64,000 nt of DNA from Tangfeifania diversioriginum (GTDB lineage Bacteria > Bacteroidota > Bacteroidia > Bacteroidales > Prolixibacteraceae), in the NCBI GenBank assembly GCA_945873105.1, contig CAMCBW010000025.1, positions 17,469-81,468 of the forward strand, read 5' to 3'. This document shows, in pieces, positions 8,189 to 16,381 of this stretch; the stretch's first letter is position 1; each line of letters opens with the position of its first letter. The notes beneath the pieces were generated by a model that did not search any database, had not been told where the DNA came from, and saw only the letters and a list, made by a program, of their open reading frames with translations. Made by a program: the position numbers and the translations under genes.

Positions 8189-9310
8189 ATGAAGATTGTT
8201 ATCGACGACAAAATACCCTACATTCAGGGCGCTCTGGAACCTTTTGCCGAAGTGGTCTACCTGCCCGGACCGAAGACAACTGCAGAGGTCGTCAGAGATG
8301 CGGACGCTATTATTACCCGTACCAGGACCATTTGCAACGAAGCTCTGTTGTCGGGTTCTTCCGTCAGGATAATTGCTTCCGCGACGATCGGATACGATCA
8401 CATCGACACAGAGTTTTGTGACCGTGCGGGGATTAAATGGACCAATGCCCCCGGGTGCAATGCGAAATCTGTCGAGCAGTACATTGCTTCAGCCATCCTG
8501 GTAATGGCTGAAAAAAAGGACTGGGACCTTGCAGGCAAAACCATCGGTATTGTTGGTGTTGGCAATGTTGGTTCAAAAGTTGCCAAAATAGCGGAGATCC
8601 TCGGCATGCGTGTCTTGCTGAACGATCCGCCGCGTACCCGCCAGGAGGGCGAGGCTGGTTTTGTCACCCTGGACAGGATTCTCGTGGAGGCCGATCTGAT
8701 TACCCTGCATGTTCCCCTGAACCAGGAGGGACCCGATGCAACCTGGCACATGGCCGATGAGCAACTGTTTGCCCGCATGTCGCGGAAACCTCTCTTTATC
8801 AACAGTTGCAGGGGTGAAGTGGTGAAGACCTCTGCCTTGAAACAAGCCATTGTTGCCGGGCAAATCTCTGGTGCAGTGGTAGATTGTTGGGAAAACGAGC
8901 CCGATATCGATCTGGAACTGCTTGGATTGGTCGACCTTGCCACTCCGCACATTGCCGGATATTCCAGAGATGGGAAGGCCAATGGAACAGAGATGAGTGT
9001 GCAGGCAGTCAGCCGCTACCTGGGGTTGGGTGCAAAAAATTGGAAAGCAACCAATGTGGAGAAACCCGCTGTTGCTGAAATCCTGATCGATGGAGGCAAC
9101 AAAACCAACAGACAGATCCTGGCCGAGGCCATTCTGGCTACGTACGACATCCGGCAGGATGATGCCCGCCTGAGGGAAAGCGTTGCAACTTTTGAAAAGC
9201 AACGGGGTGATTATCCTGTCAGAAGGGAATTTCCTGCCTATACCGTAGCCGGAAAGTTCAACAATCCCAAAGTAATCGATAAACTGAAGAGAATAGGGTT
9301 TAAGTTATGA
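8189..9310 (+). CDS. pdxB: erythronate-4-phosphate dehydrogenase
   Basis: A 373-residue D-2-hydroxyacid dehydrogenase. It oxidises 4-phosphoerythronate in the DXP-dependent route to pyridoxal phosphate. The NAD motif GVGNVGS is at 123-129; catalytic Arg208 (NSCRGE), Glu237 (WENEP) and His254 (TPHIAGYS) are present. The region after residue 285 (IDGGNKTNRQ onward to KLKRIGFKL) is the dimerisation tail that distinguishes PdxB from other family members. The final codons AAG TTA TGA are the first unit of a heptamer array, so the stop codon lies inside a repeat. The neighbour gnd also works on four- to six-carbon sugar acids, but a shared operon is not proven. Confidence 0.93.
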   Translation: MKIVIDDKIPYIQGALEPFAEVVYLPGPKTTAEVVRDADAIITRTRTICNEALLSGSSVRIIASATIGYDHIDTEFCDRAGIKWTNAPGCNAKSVEQYIASAILVMAEKKDWDLAGKTIGIVGVGNVGSKVAKIAEILGMRVLLNDPPRTRQEGEAGFVTLDRILVEADLITLHVPLNQEGPDATWHMADEQLFARMSRKPLFINSCRGEVVKTSALKQAIVAGQISGAVVDCWENEPDIDLELLGLVDLATPHIAGYSRDGKANGTEMSVQAVSRYLGLGAKNWKATNVEKPAVAEILIDGGNKTNRQILAEAILATYDIRQDDARLRESVATFEKQRGDYPVRREFPAYTVAGKFNNPKVIDKLKRIGFKL

Positions 9311-9330
9311 GTTATAAGTTATTATTGGAG
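9302..9330. repeat. heptamer array overlapping the pdxB stop codon
   Basis: AAGTTATGAGTTATAAGTTA: units of AAGTTAT/GAGTTAT with a 7-bp period. The pdxB stop TGA (9308-9310) is part of the first unit junction. It is the reverse complement of the array upstream of pdxB and the same orientation, relative to the gene, as the array at the end of the S41-like gene (47613-47591). Confidence 0.7.
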
Positions 9331-9382
9331 ATGTAAACTATTGAGACAATTGTAGATACAAATAATTTTTAATTTTTTTAAA

Positions 9383-10831
9383 ATGAAGAAAGCAGATATT
9401 GGGCTGATTGGATTGGCCGTAATGGGGGAGAACCTCGTTTTGAACATGGAGAGCAAGGGATTTACCGTTGCTGTATACAACAGGTCGGTTGACAAGGTCG
9501 ACAAATTTATGGCAGGACGTGGTGCCGGTAAAAACTTCATTGGATGCCACAGCATTGCAGAGATGTGCCAGAACCTGGAACGTCCTCGCAAAGTAATGAT
9601 GCTGGTCAAAGCCGGATCACCGGTAGACGATTTCATCGAGCAGATTATCCCTCACCTCGAAGCCGGCGATATCATCATCGATGGTGGAAACTCCCACTTT
9701 CCTGATACCATCCGCCGTACCAAATACGTTGAGAGCAAGGGACTTCTTTTCATCGGCACAGGTGTTTCAGGTGGGGAAGAGGGAGCACTCCTGGGACCTT
9801 CCATGATGCCAGGTGGTTCCCCTGCAGCATGGCCAGCCGTTAAGACTATTTTTCAGGCTGTTGCAGCCAAGGTTGATGGTGAACCCTGCTGTGACTGGGT
9901 TGGAGAGAATGGTGCAGGACACTTCGTCAAGATGGTGCACAATGGCATCGAGTACGGTGACATGCAGATCATCTGCGAGGCCTACCAGATCATGAAAGAG
10001 CTGCTTGGAATGACAGCAGATGAAATGCACGAAACATTTGCGGAGTGGAACAAAGGCGACCTCGACAGCTACCTGGTGGAAATTACCCGCGATATCCTTG
10101 GTTTCAAGGACGAAAATGGCGATCCGCTTGTCGAAAAGATTCTGGATACTGCCGGTCAAAAAGGGACCGGGAAATGGACCGGTGTGGCAGCACTTGACCT
10201 TGGAATTCCGCTTACATTGATTGGAGAGTCTGTTTTTGCCAGATGTCTCTCTGCACAGAAAGACTTGAGGGTGAAGGCATCCAAAGTGCTTCATGGTCCG
10301 GAGAAGAAATTTACAGGCGATCGCGCCCAATTCTTAAGCGACTTAAAAGATGCACTTTTCGGAGCAAAGATCATCTCCTATGCCCAGGGCTATGACCTGA
10401 TGGGTGAAGCCGCAAAAGAGTACAAATGGAACCTGAACAACGGTGGTATCGCCCTGATGTGGCGAGGCGGTTGCATCATCCGTTCCGTATTCCTGGGAAA
10501 GATCAAGGAGGCTTTTGACAAAAATCCCGGACTGGAACACCTTTTGTTGGATAACTATTTCAACGAAACAGTCACAAAAGCCCAGGAGGGTTGGAGAAGA
10601 GTGGTAGCTACTGCCTTCACCCAGGGAATTCCAATCCCCTGTTTGGCTACCGCATTGACCTATTTTGACGGTTTCCGCAGCGAAAGACTTCCTGCCAACC
10701 TGTTGCAAGCCCAGCGCGACTATTTCGGAGCTCACACTTATGAAAGACTCGACAAACCACGCGGGGAATTCTTCCACACCAACTGGACCGGCAGGGGAGG
10801 GGATACCGCATCCTCGACTTATACCGTGTAA
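9383..10831 (+). CDS. gnd: 6-phosphogluconate dehydrogenase, decarboxylating
   Basis: A 482-residue protein of the long, NADP-type family length. The Rossmann motif GLIGLAVMGENL is at 7-18, SGGEEG at 129-134, and the catalytic Lys183 with His187, Asn188 and Glu190 at HFVKMVHNGIE. It converts 6-phosphogluconate to ribulose 5-phosphate in the oxidative pentose phosphate pathway. It normally travels with zwf and pgl in Bacteroidota; here it stands alone, downstream of pdxB and the hexuronate genes. A strong hairpin terminator follows at 10875. Confidence 0.96.
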   Translation: MKKADIGLIGLAVMGENLVLNMESKGFTVAVYNRSVDKVDKFMAGRGAGKNFIGCHSIAEMCQNLERPRKVMMLVKAGSPVDDFIEQIIPHLEAGDIIIDGGNSHFPDTIRRTKYVESKGLLFIGTGVSGGEEGALLGPSMMPGGSPAAWPAVKTIFQAVAAKVDGEPCCDWVGENGAGHFVKMVHNGIEYGDMQIICEAYQIMKELLGMTADEMHETFAEWNKGDLDSYLVEITRDILGFKDENGDPLVEKILDTAGQKGTGKWTGVAALDLGIPLTLIGESVFARCLSAQKDLRVKASKVLHGPEKKFTGDRAQFLSDLKDALFGAKIISYAQGYDLMGEAAKEYKWNLNNGGIALMWRGGCIIRSVFLGKIKEAFDKNPGLEHLLLDNYFNETVTKAQEGWRRVVATAFTQGIPIPCLATALTYFDGFRSERLPANLLQAQRDYFGAHTYERLDKPRGEFFHTNWTGRGGDTASSTYTV

Positions 10832-10874
10832 AGACGTCCGATTGGACGACTCATTTAATTCAATGGTACAATAC

Positions 10875-10905
10875 AAAGCCGCCCAATCAGGTGGCTTTTG
10901 TTTTG
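10875..10905 (+). terminator. intrinsic terminator after gnd
   Basis: AAAGCCGCC and GGTGGCTTT pair over nine positions (one G-U) around a 6-base loop, followed by TGTTTTG. It lies 43 bp after the gnd stop. Confidence 0.75.
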
Positions 10906-11008
10906 AATACAAGAATGGAATTCAAGAGATAATTTAAATGTTAAGAGACCAAACCGGTGTGAATATCCTTATTAAAATTTGTTATCTTCGTATGGTAAAA
11001 TTTCAGCA

Positions 11009-11278
11009 ATGGGTATAATATCAATGTTTTATGGGATTATCAGATCGATGTACTATTTGGATAATCGACAACACAAAATACCACATATCCATGTAAGATA
11101 TCAGGACGAAGAAGCTGTTATTTCGATTCCGGAAGGGTTACTTTTAGAAGGGGCGTTAAAGATAAATAAAATGAAACTTGTTCAAGCGTGGATGGAAATT
11201 CATCAGGAAGAGCTGTTGGCTGATTGGGAATTAGCCATACATGGAAAGACAATTTTTAAAATTGATCCTTTAAAATAA
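11009..11278 (+). CDS. DUF4160 family small protein
   Basis: About 90 residues from the ATG at 11009 (an earlier in-frame start at 10979 adds ten poor residues). The family pattern is clear: MFYGIIRSMYYLDNRQHKIPH start, then IHVRYQDEEAVISIPEG, KMKLVQAWMEIHQEEL and WELAIHGKTIFKIDPL. DUF4160 proteins are commonly encoded next to DUF2442 proteins, as here with a 6-bp gap, and the pair has the size and layout of a toxin-antitoxin module. Biochemical function is unknown. A TATCTTCG sequence at 10983-10990 resembles a -7 promoter box. Confidence 0.85.
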   Translation: MGIISMFYGIIRSMYYLDNRQHKIPHIHVRYQDEEAVISIPEGLLLEGALKINKMKLVQAWMEIHQEELLADWELAIHGKTIFKIDPLK

Positions 11279-11284
11279 ATAGGT

Positions 11285-11521
11285 ATGAATCCCAGGGTTG
11301 AAGAAGTAGTAGCAGATCAAGACTACACATTATTGATTACCTTCAATAATGGTGAAAAAAAGCGATTTGATGTAAAACCCTATTTGGATACCGGAATCTT
11401 CAGCGAATTAAAGGAACCTGAAATATTCTATTCGGTAAAACCTTTCATGGGAAGTATTGAGTGGTCCAATGGTGCAGATCTTTGTCCGGATACACTTTAT
11501 TTGGATGGATATAAATATTAA
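11285..11521 (+). CDS. DUF2442 family small protein
   Basis: A 78-residue protein with the family features VVADQDYTLLITFNNGEKKRFDVKPYL near the start split over residues 8-34, an aromatic core (FYSVKPF), and the C-terminal DLCPDTLYLDG. It follows the DUF4160 gene by 6 bp and is surely co-transcribed with it. DUF2442 is a small domain found with DUF4160 in likely toxin-antitoxin or regulatory pairs; which partner would be the toxin cannot be told from this sequence. Confidence 0.85.
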   Translation: MNPRVEEVVADQDYTLLITFNNGEKKRFDVKPYLDTGIFSELKEPEIFYSVKPFMGSIEWSNGADLCPDTLYLDGYKY

Positions 11522-11569
11522 AATAACCTGAAAAATTGCAAATGGGAAGAGGCTGATATCTAATTTTCC

Positions 11570-11577
11570 TATCTTTG
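11570..11577 (+). promoter_or_regulatory. -7 promoter box for the GH18 gene
   Basis: TATCTTTG fits TANNTTTG exactly and lies 22 bp before the ATG at 11600. No matching -33 element is obvious. Confidence 0.5.
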
Positions 11578-11599
11578 AATCTGTCATACAACATACCAA

Positions 11600-13078
11600 A
11601 TGAATTCGATTTCGATGGATTTGAGATGCCTGCTAATTCTTATTTTTCTCTTATTTAGTCAATTGGTTCGCTCCCAGGAGGATGCGTTGCATATTGGCAT
11701 ACATCAACGCGAGAGTCAGCAATTCAGGAGCCGTGGCGACTCAATTTTACGATTGCAGCCTGCATCCCTGAGCAGACCCGCTCCTTTGCTGCCCAACAAG
11801 AAATCGGATCTTTCCCGCAAGGTATTTGGATGGCACCCCTATTGGGCCGCAGCATCTGCATATCTTTCCTACGATTACAGCCTGTTAACCCATCTCGCTT
11901 ACTTTAGTTACGAGACTGATACGCTGACAGGTGGGTACAAAACCATCAATGGCTGGGACCAAACACCTGTTATAGAGTATGCGCATCAACGTGGTGTAAA
12001 AGTATTACTTACTGTTACCAATTTTGGAACAGCAGCCAACCATGCGCTGCTGAGAGATACCCTGAAACAGATCAAAATGATCGAGACCATAACCAATTTG
12101 CTGAAATCAAGAAACGGTGATGGGGTCAATTTTGATTTTGAATTGGTAAGCCTGGCGCACCGTTCAAACCTGGTCGCATTCATCAGAAGGGCAACAAAAG
12201 CCATCAAGGCCGAGCTTCCTGCAGCAGAGATCTCGATGGCTACCCCCGCGGTAGACTGGAGCGGTTCATGGGATCTTCCTGCACTTGCCAGTTTTTGCGA
12301 TTATCTGATTGTCATGGGTTATGATTATTATTGGAGCGGTTCCACGACTGCCGGACCGGTTTCACCCCTGGTAGGAGAGAATTACAATATCACAAAAACA
12401 GTTGAAACATACCTGACTGGTGGTGTGCCTCCCCAAAAACTTCTTCTTGGCATTCCATGGTTTGGATACAATTGGCCCGTAATCAGTAGTGCTCGAAAGG
12501 CTACAGCTACAGGCAAAGCCACCTCCCTTACTGCTGTAGCCGCCGAAACACTTGCCCAAAATTACGGCAAAACTTTCGATCAGGCGACCAAAGTGCCCTG
12601 GATAAGCTTCAAGGAGGGTGCCAATCAATACCGCCAGGTTTGGTACGATGATGCAACAAGTTATGGCCTCAAGTTTGAGTTGGTAGTTCACAACAATCTG
12701 GCAGGGATTGGCATATGGGCCCTGAGTTATGAGAATGGAAGACCGGAACTGTGGCAGGGTATTCAATCAGCTTTTTCAGCAACAGCCATAGATGAGCCAT
12801 TCTCCCTTGAAAAGCCTTTCGGAAGTTTGGTTTTGTTTCCCAATCCGGTTTGCAGGAGTGCCACAATTCACTTTTCATTGATGGAGAGCCAGCACGTTGA
12901 TTTGAATGTTTACGATGTGAACGGGAAATTGGTGTTGAAACTTCTCAGTAGGTGGTTGCCAGCTGCAGATCATTCAGTAATATTGGATTGTACAGTACTG
13001 AAAGATCAACTATATTTGTTGGTTCTTCAATCAAATAGCGGAAACCTGACGCGTAAATTTGTCGTAAAAAACAATTAA
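11600..13078 (+). CDS. secreted GH18 (chitinase-fold) protein with type IX secretion tail
   Basis: A 492-residue protein. A signal peptide ends around VRSQ (residue 26). The GH18 barrel spans about 74-390: KVFGWHPYW at the first strand, and DGVNFDFE at 174-181, which matches DxxDxDxE except that the second Asp is Asn177; catalytic Glu181 is kept, the same variant as in YaaH-type peptidoglycan hydrolases. MGYDYYWSG and GIWALSYENGRPELW are later barrel signatures. Residues 415-492, starting LVLFPNPV and ending RKFVVKNN, form a Por secretion tail for type IX export. The substrate could be chitin, peptidoglycan or N-glycans. Confidence 0.88.
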   Translation: MNSISMDLRCLLILIFLLFSQLVRSQEDALHIGIHQRESQQFRSRGDSILRLQPASLSRPAPLLPNKKSDLSRKVFGWHPYWAAASAYLSYDYSLLTHLAYFSYETDTLTGGYKTINGWDQTPVIEYAHQRGVKVLLTVTNFGTAANHALLRDTLKQIKMIETITNLLKSRNGDGVNFDFELVSLAHRSNLVAFIRRATKAIKAELPAAEISMATPAVDWSGSWDLPALASFCDYLIVMGYDYYWSGSTTAGPVSPLVGENYNITKTVETYLTGGVPPQKLLLGIPWFGYNWPVISSARKATATGKATSLTAVAAETLAQNYGKTFDQATKVPWISFKEGANQYRQVWYDDATSYGLKFELVVHNNLAGIGIWALSYENGRPELWQGIQSAFSATAIDEPFSLEKPFGSLVLFPNPVCRSATIHFSLMESQHVDLNVYDVNGKLVLKLLSRWLPAADHSVILDCTVLKDQLYLLVLQSNSGNLTRKFVVKNN

Positions 13079-13084
13079 AAACCG

Positions 13085-13092
13085 TACCTTTG
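13085..13092 (+). promoter_or_regulatory. -7 promoter box for gpmI
   Basis: TACCTTTG, an exact TANNTTTG match, 32 bp before the gpmI ATG. A TTTG at 13058-13061 lies 23 bp upstream, slightly beyond the usual -33 spacing. Confidence 0.6.
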
Positions 13093-13124
13093 CGGACAAA
13101 TTTAATTGTTTAAAATCGAACAAA

Positions 13125-14651
13125 ATGACAAATATAAAGCGTACACTTTTGATGATTCTTGATGGTTGGGGTATAGGAGACAAAAGCAAATCAGATGTAA
13201 TCTACTCGACCCATCCTGATTTCATCAATCATCTCTGGAACACCTACCCACACTCCCAATTGCTCACCTCTGGTGAGGATGTTGGTCTTCCGGACGGACA
13301 GATGGGAAACTCCGAAGTTGGTCACCTGAACATCGGTGCCGGCCGGGTATTGTACCAGGATTTGGTCAAGATCAACAAGGCGATACGTGAGAACAAGCTG
13401 AAAGATAATATGCAAATTATCAAGGCTTTTACCCATGCGAAAGAGCACAACAAACCAGTACACCTGATCGGTTTGATTGGTCCTGGTGGGGTACACGCAC
13501 TCAGTCTTCACATGGTGGCACTTGCCCAGATTGCCACTGATATGGGATTGGAAAAGATCTTTGTACATGGCTTGACAGATGGTCGCGATACTGATCCACG
13601 TAGCGGTTACGGATTCGTGGAAGAAGACCTGAAGCAACTGTCATCAACCAAGGCCAAATTTGCCACCCTCATCGGTCGCTATTATGGGATGGACCGCGAC
13701 AACAACTGGAACCGGGTAAAATTGGCATATGACATGCTTACCAAGTCTGTTGGGCAAAAAAGCAAAGATCTGCTGGCTTCTATCCAGACATCCTATGAGG
13801 AAGGTATTACCGATGAATTTATCAAGCCAATCGTAATGACGGATGACCATGATCAACCGTTGGCAACCATTCAGGAGGGAGATGTCGTGATCTGTTTCAA
13901 CTACCGTACCGACCGTTTGCGTGAGATGACCATCGCATTTACCCAGGAGAATCACCACGAGCAAGAGATGCATACCATTCCGCTGGAGTGGTACACCATG
14001 ACCAATTACAAATCTTCCTTCAAAAATATCCACGTCATTTTCGACAAGGACAATGTTTACAATACGCTTGGCGAAGTAGTTTCCAAAGCGGGATTGAACC
14101 AGATCAGAATTGCTGAAACAGAGAAGTATGCCCATGTGACCTTCTTTTTCTCCGGTGGACGGGAGAGTGAATTCAATGGAGAAAAGCGTATTTTGATTCC
14201 TTCCCCCAAGGTAGCTACCTATGACCTGCAACCTGAGATGTCGGCTCCTTTGGTCAAAGATGCCATTGTCGCCGAATTGCAAAAGAAGAGTGCCGATTTT
14301 ATCTGTCTGAATTTTGCCAATGGCGACATGGTGGGCCATACAGGTGTTTACAGTGCCATTCAGACAGCCGTCAAGGCAGTCGATCAATGCGTAAAGGAAG
14401 TAGTTGAAGCTGCCCGTTCCAATGGATACGATGTGATGGTGATTGCCGATCATGGCAATGCCGATTTTGCCGTCAACGAAGATGGTAGTGCCAATACTGC
14501 CCACTCACTCAATCCTGTACCCTGCATCTGGGTGACCGACAACAAGAGTGCCGTCATTAACAACGGAATACTGGCAGATGTGGCTCCTACCATTTTGACC
14601 ATTATGGGGTTGCCGGTACCCCCTGAAATGACTGGAAAAGTACTGATATGA
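13125..14651 (+). CDS. gpmI: 2,3-bisphosphoglycerate-independent phosphoglycerate mutase
   Basis: A 508-residue alkaline-phosphatase-superfamily enzyme of normal length that interconverts 3- and 2-phosphoglycerate in glycolysis. Asp13 (ILDGWG) and the phosphorylated Ser63 in GQMGNSEVGHLNIGAGR are the first metal and nucleophile sites; HGLTDGRDTDP and the late metal cluster DHGNAD near 445-450 are present. The stop codon overlaps the next start (ATGA), so the DUF3109 gene is translationally coupled. Confidence 0.97.
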   Translation: MTNIKRTLLMILDGWGIGDKSKSDVIYSTHPDFINHLWNTYPHSQLLTSGEDVGLPDGQMGNSEVGHLNIGAGRVLYQDLVKINKAIRENKLKDNMQIIKAFTHAKEHNKPVHLIGLIGPGGVHALSLHMVALAQIATDMGLEKIFVHGLTDGRDTDPRSGYGFVEEDLKQLSSTKAKFATLIGRYYGMDRDNNWNRVKLAYDMLTKSVGQKSKDLLASIQTSYEEGITDEFIKPIVMTDDHDQPLATIQEGDVVICFNYRTDRLREMTIAFTQENHHEQEMHTIPLEWYTMTNYKSSFKNIHVIFDKDNVYNTLGEVVSKAGLNQIRIAETEKYAHVTFFFSGGRESEFNGEKRILIPSPKVATYDLQPEMSAPLVKDAIVAELQKKSADFICLNFANGDMVGHTGVYSAIQTAVKAVDQCVKEVVEAARSNGYDVMVIADHGNADFAVNEDGSANTAHSLNPVPCIWVTDNKSAVINNGILADVAPTILTIMGLPVPPEMTGKVLI

Positions 14652-15223
14652 TTGAGATTGGAAAGACCATTCTCAGTCTGGATGTGATCGAATCTAAATT
14701 CTGTTGCGACCTGGATCAGTGCAAAGGTGCCTGTTGTATAGAGGGTGACAGCGGTGCCCCGGTCACTACCGAAGAGGCTGAAACCATCGAAAGACTCTAT
14801 CCCGATTTCAGGGAATACCTCTCCGCTGAAAATCAGGCAGAGATCTCCAGACAGGGATTTTCACTCATTGATCAGGATGGTGATCTGGTAACTCCGATTG
14901 TAGGGAAAAATGAGTGTGTTTTTACCTTTGTGAATGAGAAGGGAATCACCTTGTGCGCCATTGAAAGAGCCTTCTTTGAGAAAAATACCGGGTTCAGAAA
15001 GCCGGTCTCCTGCCATCTCTTTCCCATCCGGATTACCGAATACAAACGTTTCGACGGAGTGAACTATGAAAAGCTGAAAATTTGTAAACCAGGAAGGATG
15101 TGTGGCAAGAGCAATAACCTGCCTTTGTGGAAATACTTGAAGGAACCACTGGTGCGAAAATATGGTGAGTCCTGGTACCAGGAGTTGGAATTGGTGGTAG
15201 AAAATCTCCCAAAACACATTTGA
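14648..15223 (+). CDS. DUF3109 family cysteine-rich protein
   Basis: A 191-residue protein overlapping gpmI by four bases. It has a metal-site-like Cys set: CCDLDQCKGACC near the N-terminus, CVF and LCAIERA in the middle, SCHLFPIRI and the C-terminal KICKPGRMCG. This is the DUF3109 pattern, related to the YkgJ-type zinc/iron-chelating domains. Widespread in Bacteroidota; function unknown. Coupling to gpmI is positional only. It ends at a strong bidirectional terminator. Confidence 0.85.
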   Translation: MIEIGKTILSLDVIESKFCCDLDQCKGACCIEGDSGAPVTTEEAETIERLYPDFREYLSAENQAEISRQGFSLIDQDGDLVTPIVGKNECVFTFVNEKGITLCAIERAFFEKNTGFRKPVSCHLFPIRITEYKRFDGVNYEKLKICKPGRMCGKSNNLPLWKYLKEPLVRKYGESWYQELELVVENLPKHI

Positions 15224-15226
15224 AAG

Positions 15227-15261
15227 AAACAAAAGAAGTCAGTTAATGACTTCTTTTGTTT
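15227..15261. terminator. bidirectional terminator between DUF3109 gene and adk
   Basis: A perfect 15-bp stem: AAACAAAAGAAGTCA (15227-15241) and its complement (15247-15261) around the loop GTTAA. The adk stop codon (complement at 15243-15245) is inside the loop, so one hairpin serves both convergent genes. Confidence 0.85.
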
Positions 15262-15836
15262 AATGGCAACCTTTCGATGATGGCCTTTAAACGGTCAGTA
15301 ATCTCCTGCACCGTTCCAATGCCATTGATTCGCTCATATTTTCCAACCTTACTGTAGTAACTGATCAGTGGAGCCGTTTTTTGGTTGTAGACCTCTATCC
15401 TGTTCTCAATGACCGATCTATTGGCGTCGTCGCTTCTGCCGGAAGAATTTCCCCTGTTTATCAGCCGTGCAAGCAGTTGCTCTTTTTCTACCTCCAACGA
15501 CAACATGGCACTGACACTGCGACCATAATGAACCAGAAGATTGTCCAGGGCCTCAGCCTGTGGCAGCGTTCTCGGGAATCCATCGAAAAGAAACCCTTTG
15601 GCCAAAGGATTATTGTCCAATTGATGCCTGATCAGCTCGATGACCAAATCATCGGGTACAAGTTCACCCCTGTCTATAATCTCTTTGGCAATCAGGCCTG
15701 TTTCAGTTCCTTCAGCTATTTCGTCCCTGAGAATTTCTCCTGTTGACAAATGGATCAATTGGTACGCCTTTGCCAGGTTGGTTGCTTGGGTTCCTTTTCC
15801 TGCTCCGGGTGGACCAAATATAACAAGGTTTATCAT
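15243..15836 (-). CDS. adk: adenylate kinase
   Basis: A 197-residue short-form adenylate kinase (ATP + AMP to 2 ADP). The P-loop GPPGAGKGT is at 8-16; LSTGEILRDE, the FDGFPRTLPQAE motif near 85-96 and the RLINRGNSSGRSDD LID region are present. The LID lacks the zinc-binding Cys insert, as in the short type. The 3' end of the gene lies in the hairpin shared with the convergent DUF3109 gene. Upstream by 5 bp is hpt, so the two purine salvage genes form an operon. Confidence 0.96.
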   Translation of the reverse strand: MINLVIFGPPGAGKGTQATNLAKAYQLIHLSTGEILRDEIAEGTETGLIAKEIIDRGELVPDDLVIELIRHQLDNNPLAKGFLFDGFPRTLPQAEALDNLLVHYGRSVSAMLSLEVEKEQLLARLINRGNSSGRSDDANRSVIENRIEVYNQKTAPLISYYSKVGKYERINGIGTVQEITDRLKAIIERLPLNKRSH

Positions 15837-15841
15837 GATGA

Positions 15842-16381
15842 TTATTTTACTAACGTATAAATGTCCTTCAGATTGCGTCCCCTGCGGTCGTAGTCCAATC
15901 CATACCCAACAATGAAATCATTGGGGATCTCCAACCCAACATAATCAAGATGGACTGCTGTTTTCATTGCCGCCGGTTTGAAAAGCAAAGTTGCTATCTT
16001 CACCTCTTTGGCACCCCTTTCCGATATCTGAGCCATTACATCGGCAATGGTGTGGCCTGAGTCAACAATATCTTCCAAAATTACCACAGTGCGATCCTTG
16101 ATGTTTTCATTCAAGCCTATTAACTCCTTAATTTCACCAGTAGATGCCGTACCAGCGTAAGAGGCTAGTTTAAGAAAGGAAATTTCTGCGTCATTCAATT
16201 CCAACTCTTTCATTAAATCAGCTGCAAACATAAACGAACCATTCAGGATACAAACAAATAGCGTGTTTTTTCCTTCGAGGTCAACCTTCATTTGGCCGGC
16301 CATTTTTTGGATTGCTTTCTGTATCTCTTCGAATGGTAGAGAGATTTCAAATTCCTTGTCCCATAGTTTGATTCGTTTCAT
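15842..16381 (-). CDS. hpt: hypoxanthine phosphoribosyltransferase
   Basis: A 179-residue type I phosphoribosyltransferase that makes IMP (or GMP) from hypoxanthine (or guanine) and PRPP. The PRPP loop VVILEDIVDSGHT is at 99-111, with Glu103, Asp104 and Asp107-Ser108-Gly109; LNGSFMFAADL and the C-terminal DFIVGYGLDYDRRGRNL are typical. It is the first gene of an hpt-adk pair, and the divergent neighbour purE also belongs to purine metabolism. Confidence 0.95.
   Translation of the reverse strand: MKRIKLWDKEFEISLPFEEIQKAIQKMAGQMKVDLEGKNTLFVCILNGSFMFAADLMKELELNDAEISFLKLASYAGTASTGEIKELIGLNENIKDRTVVILEDIVDSGHTIADVMAQISERGAKEVKIATLLFKPAAMKTAVHLDYVGLEIPNDFIVGYGLDYDRRGRNLKDIYTLVK

Noticed and set aside
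10836..10847. GTCC-GATT-GGAC hairpin right after gnd
   Set aside because: Stem of only four to five pairs without a T-run; the stronger hairpin at 10875 is the better terminator.
13644..14504. 286-codon minus-strand frame inside gpmI
   Set aside because: Lies wholly opposite a well-conserved enzyme; its peptide is rich in His and Gly as expected for an antisense shadow.
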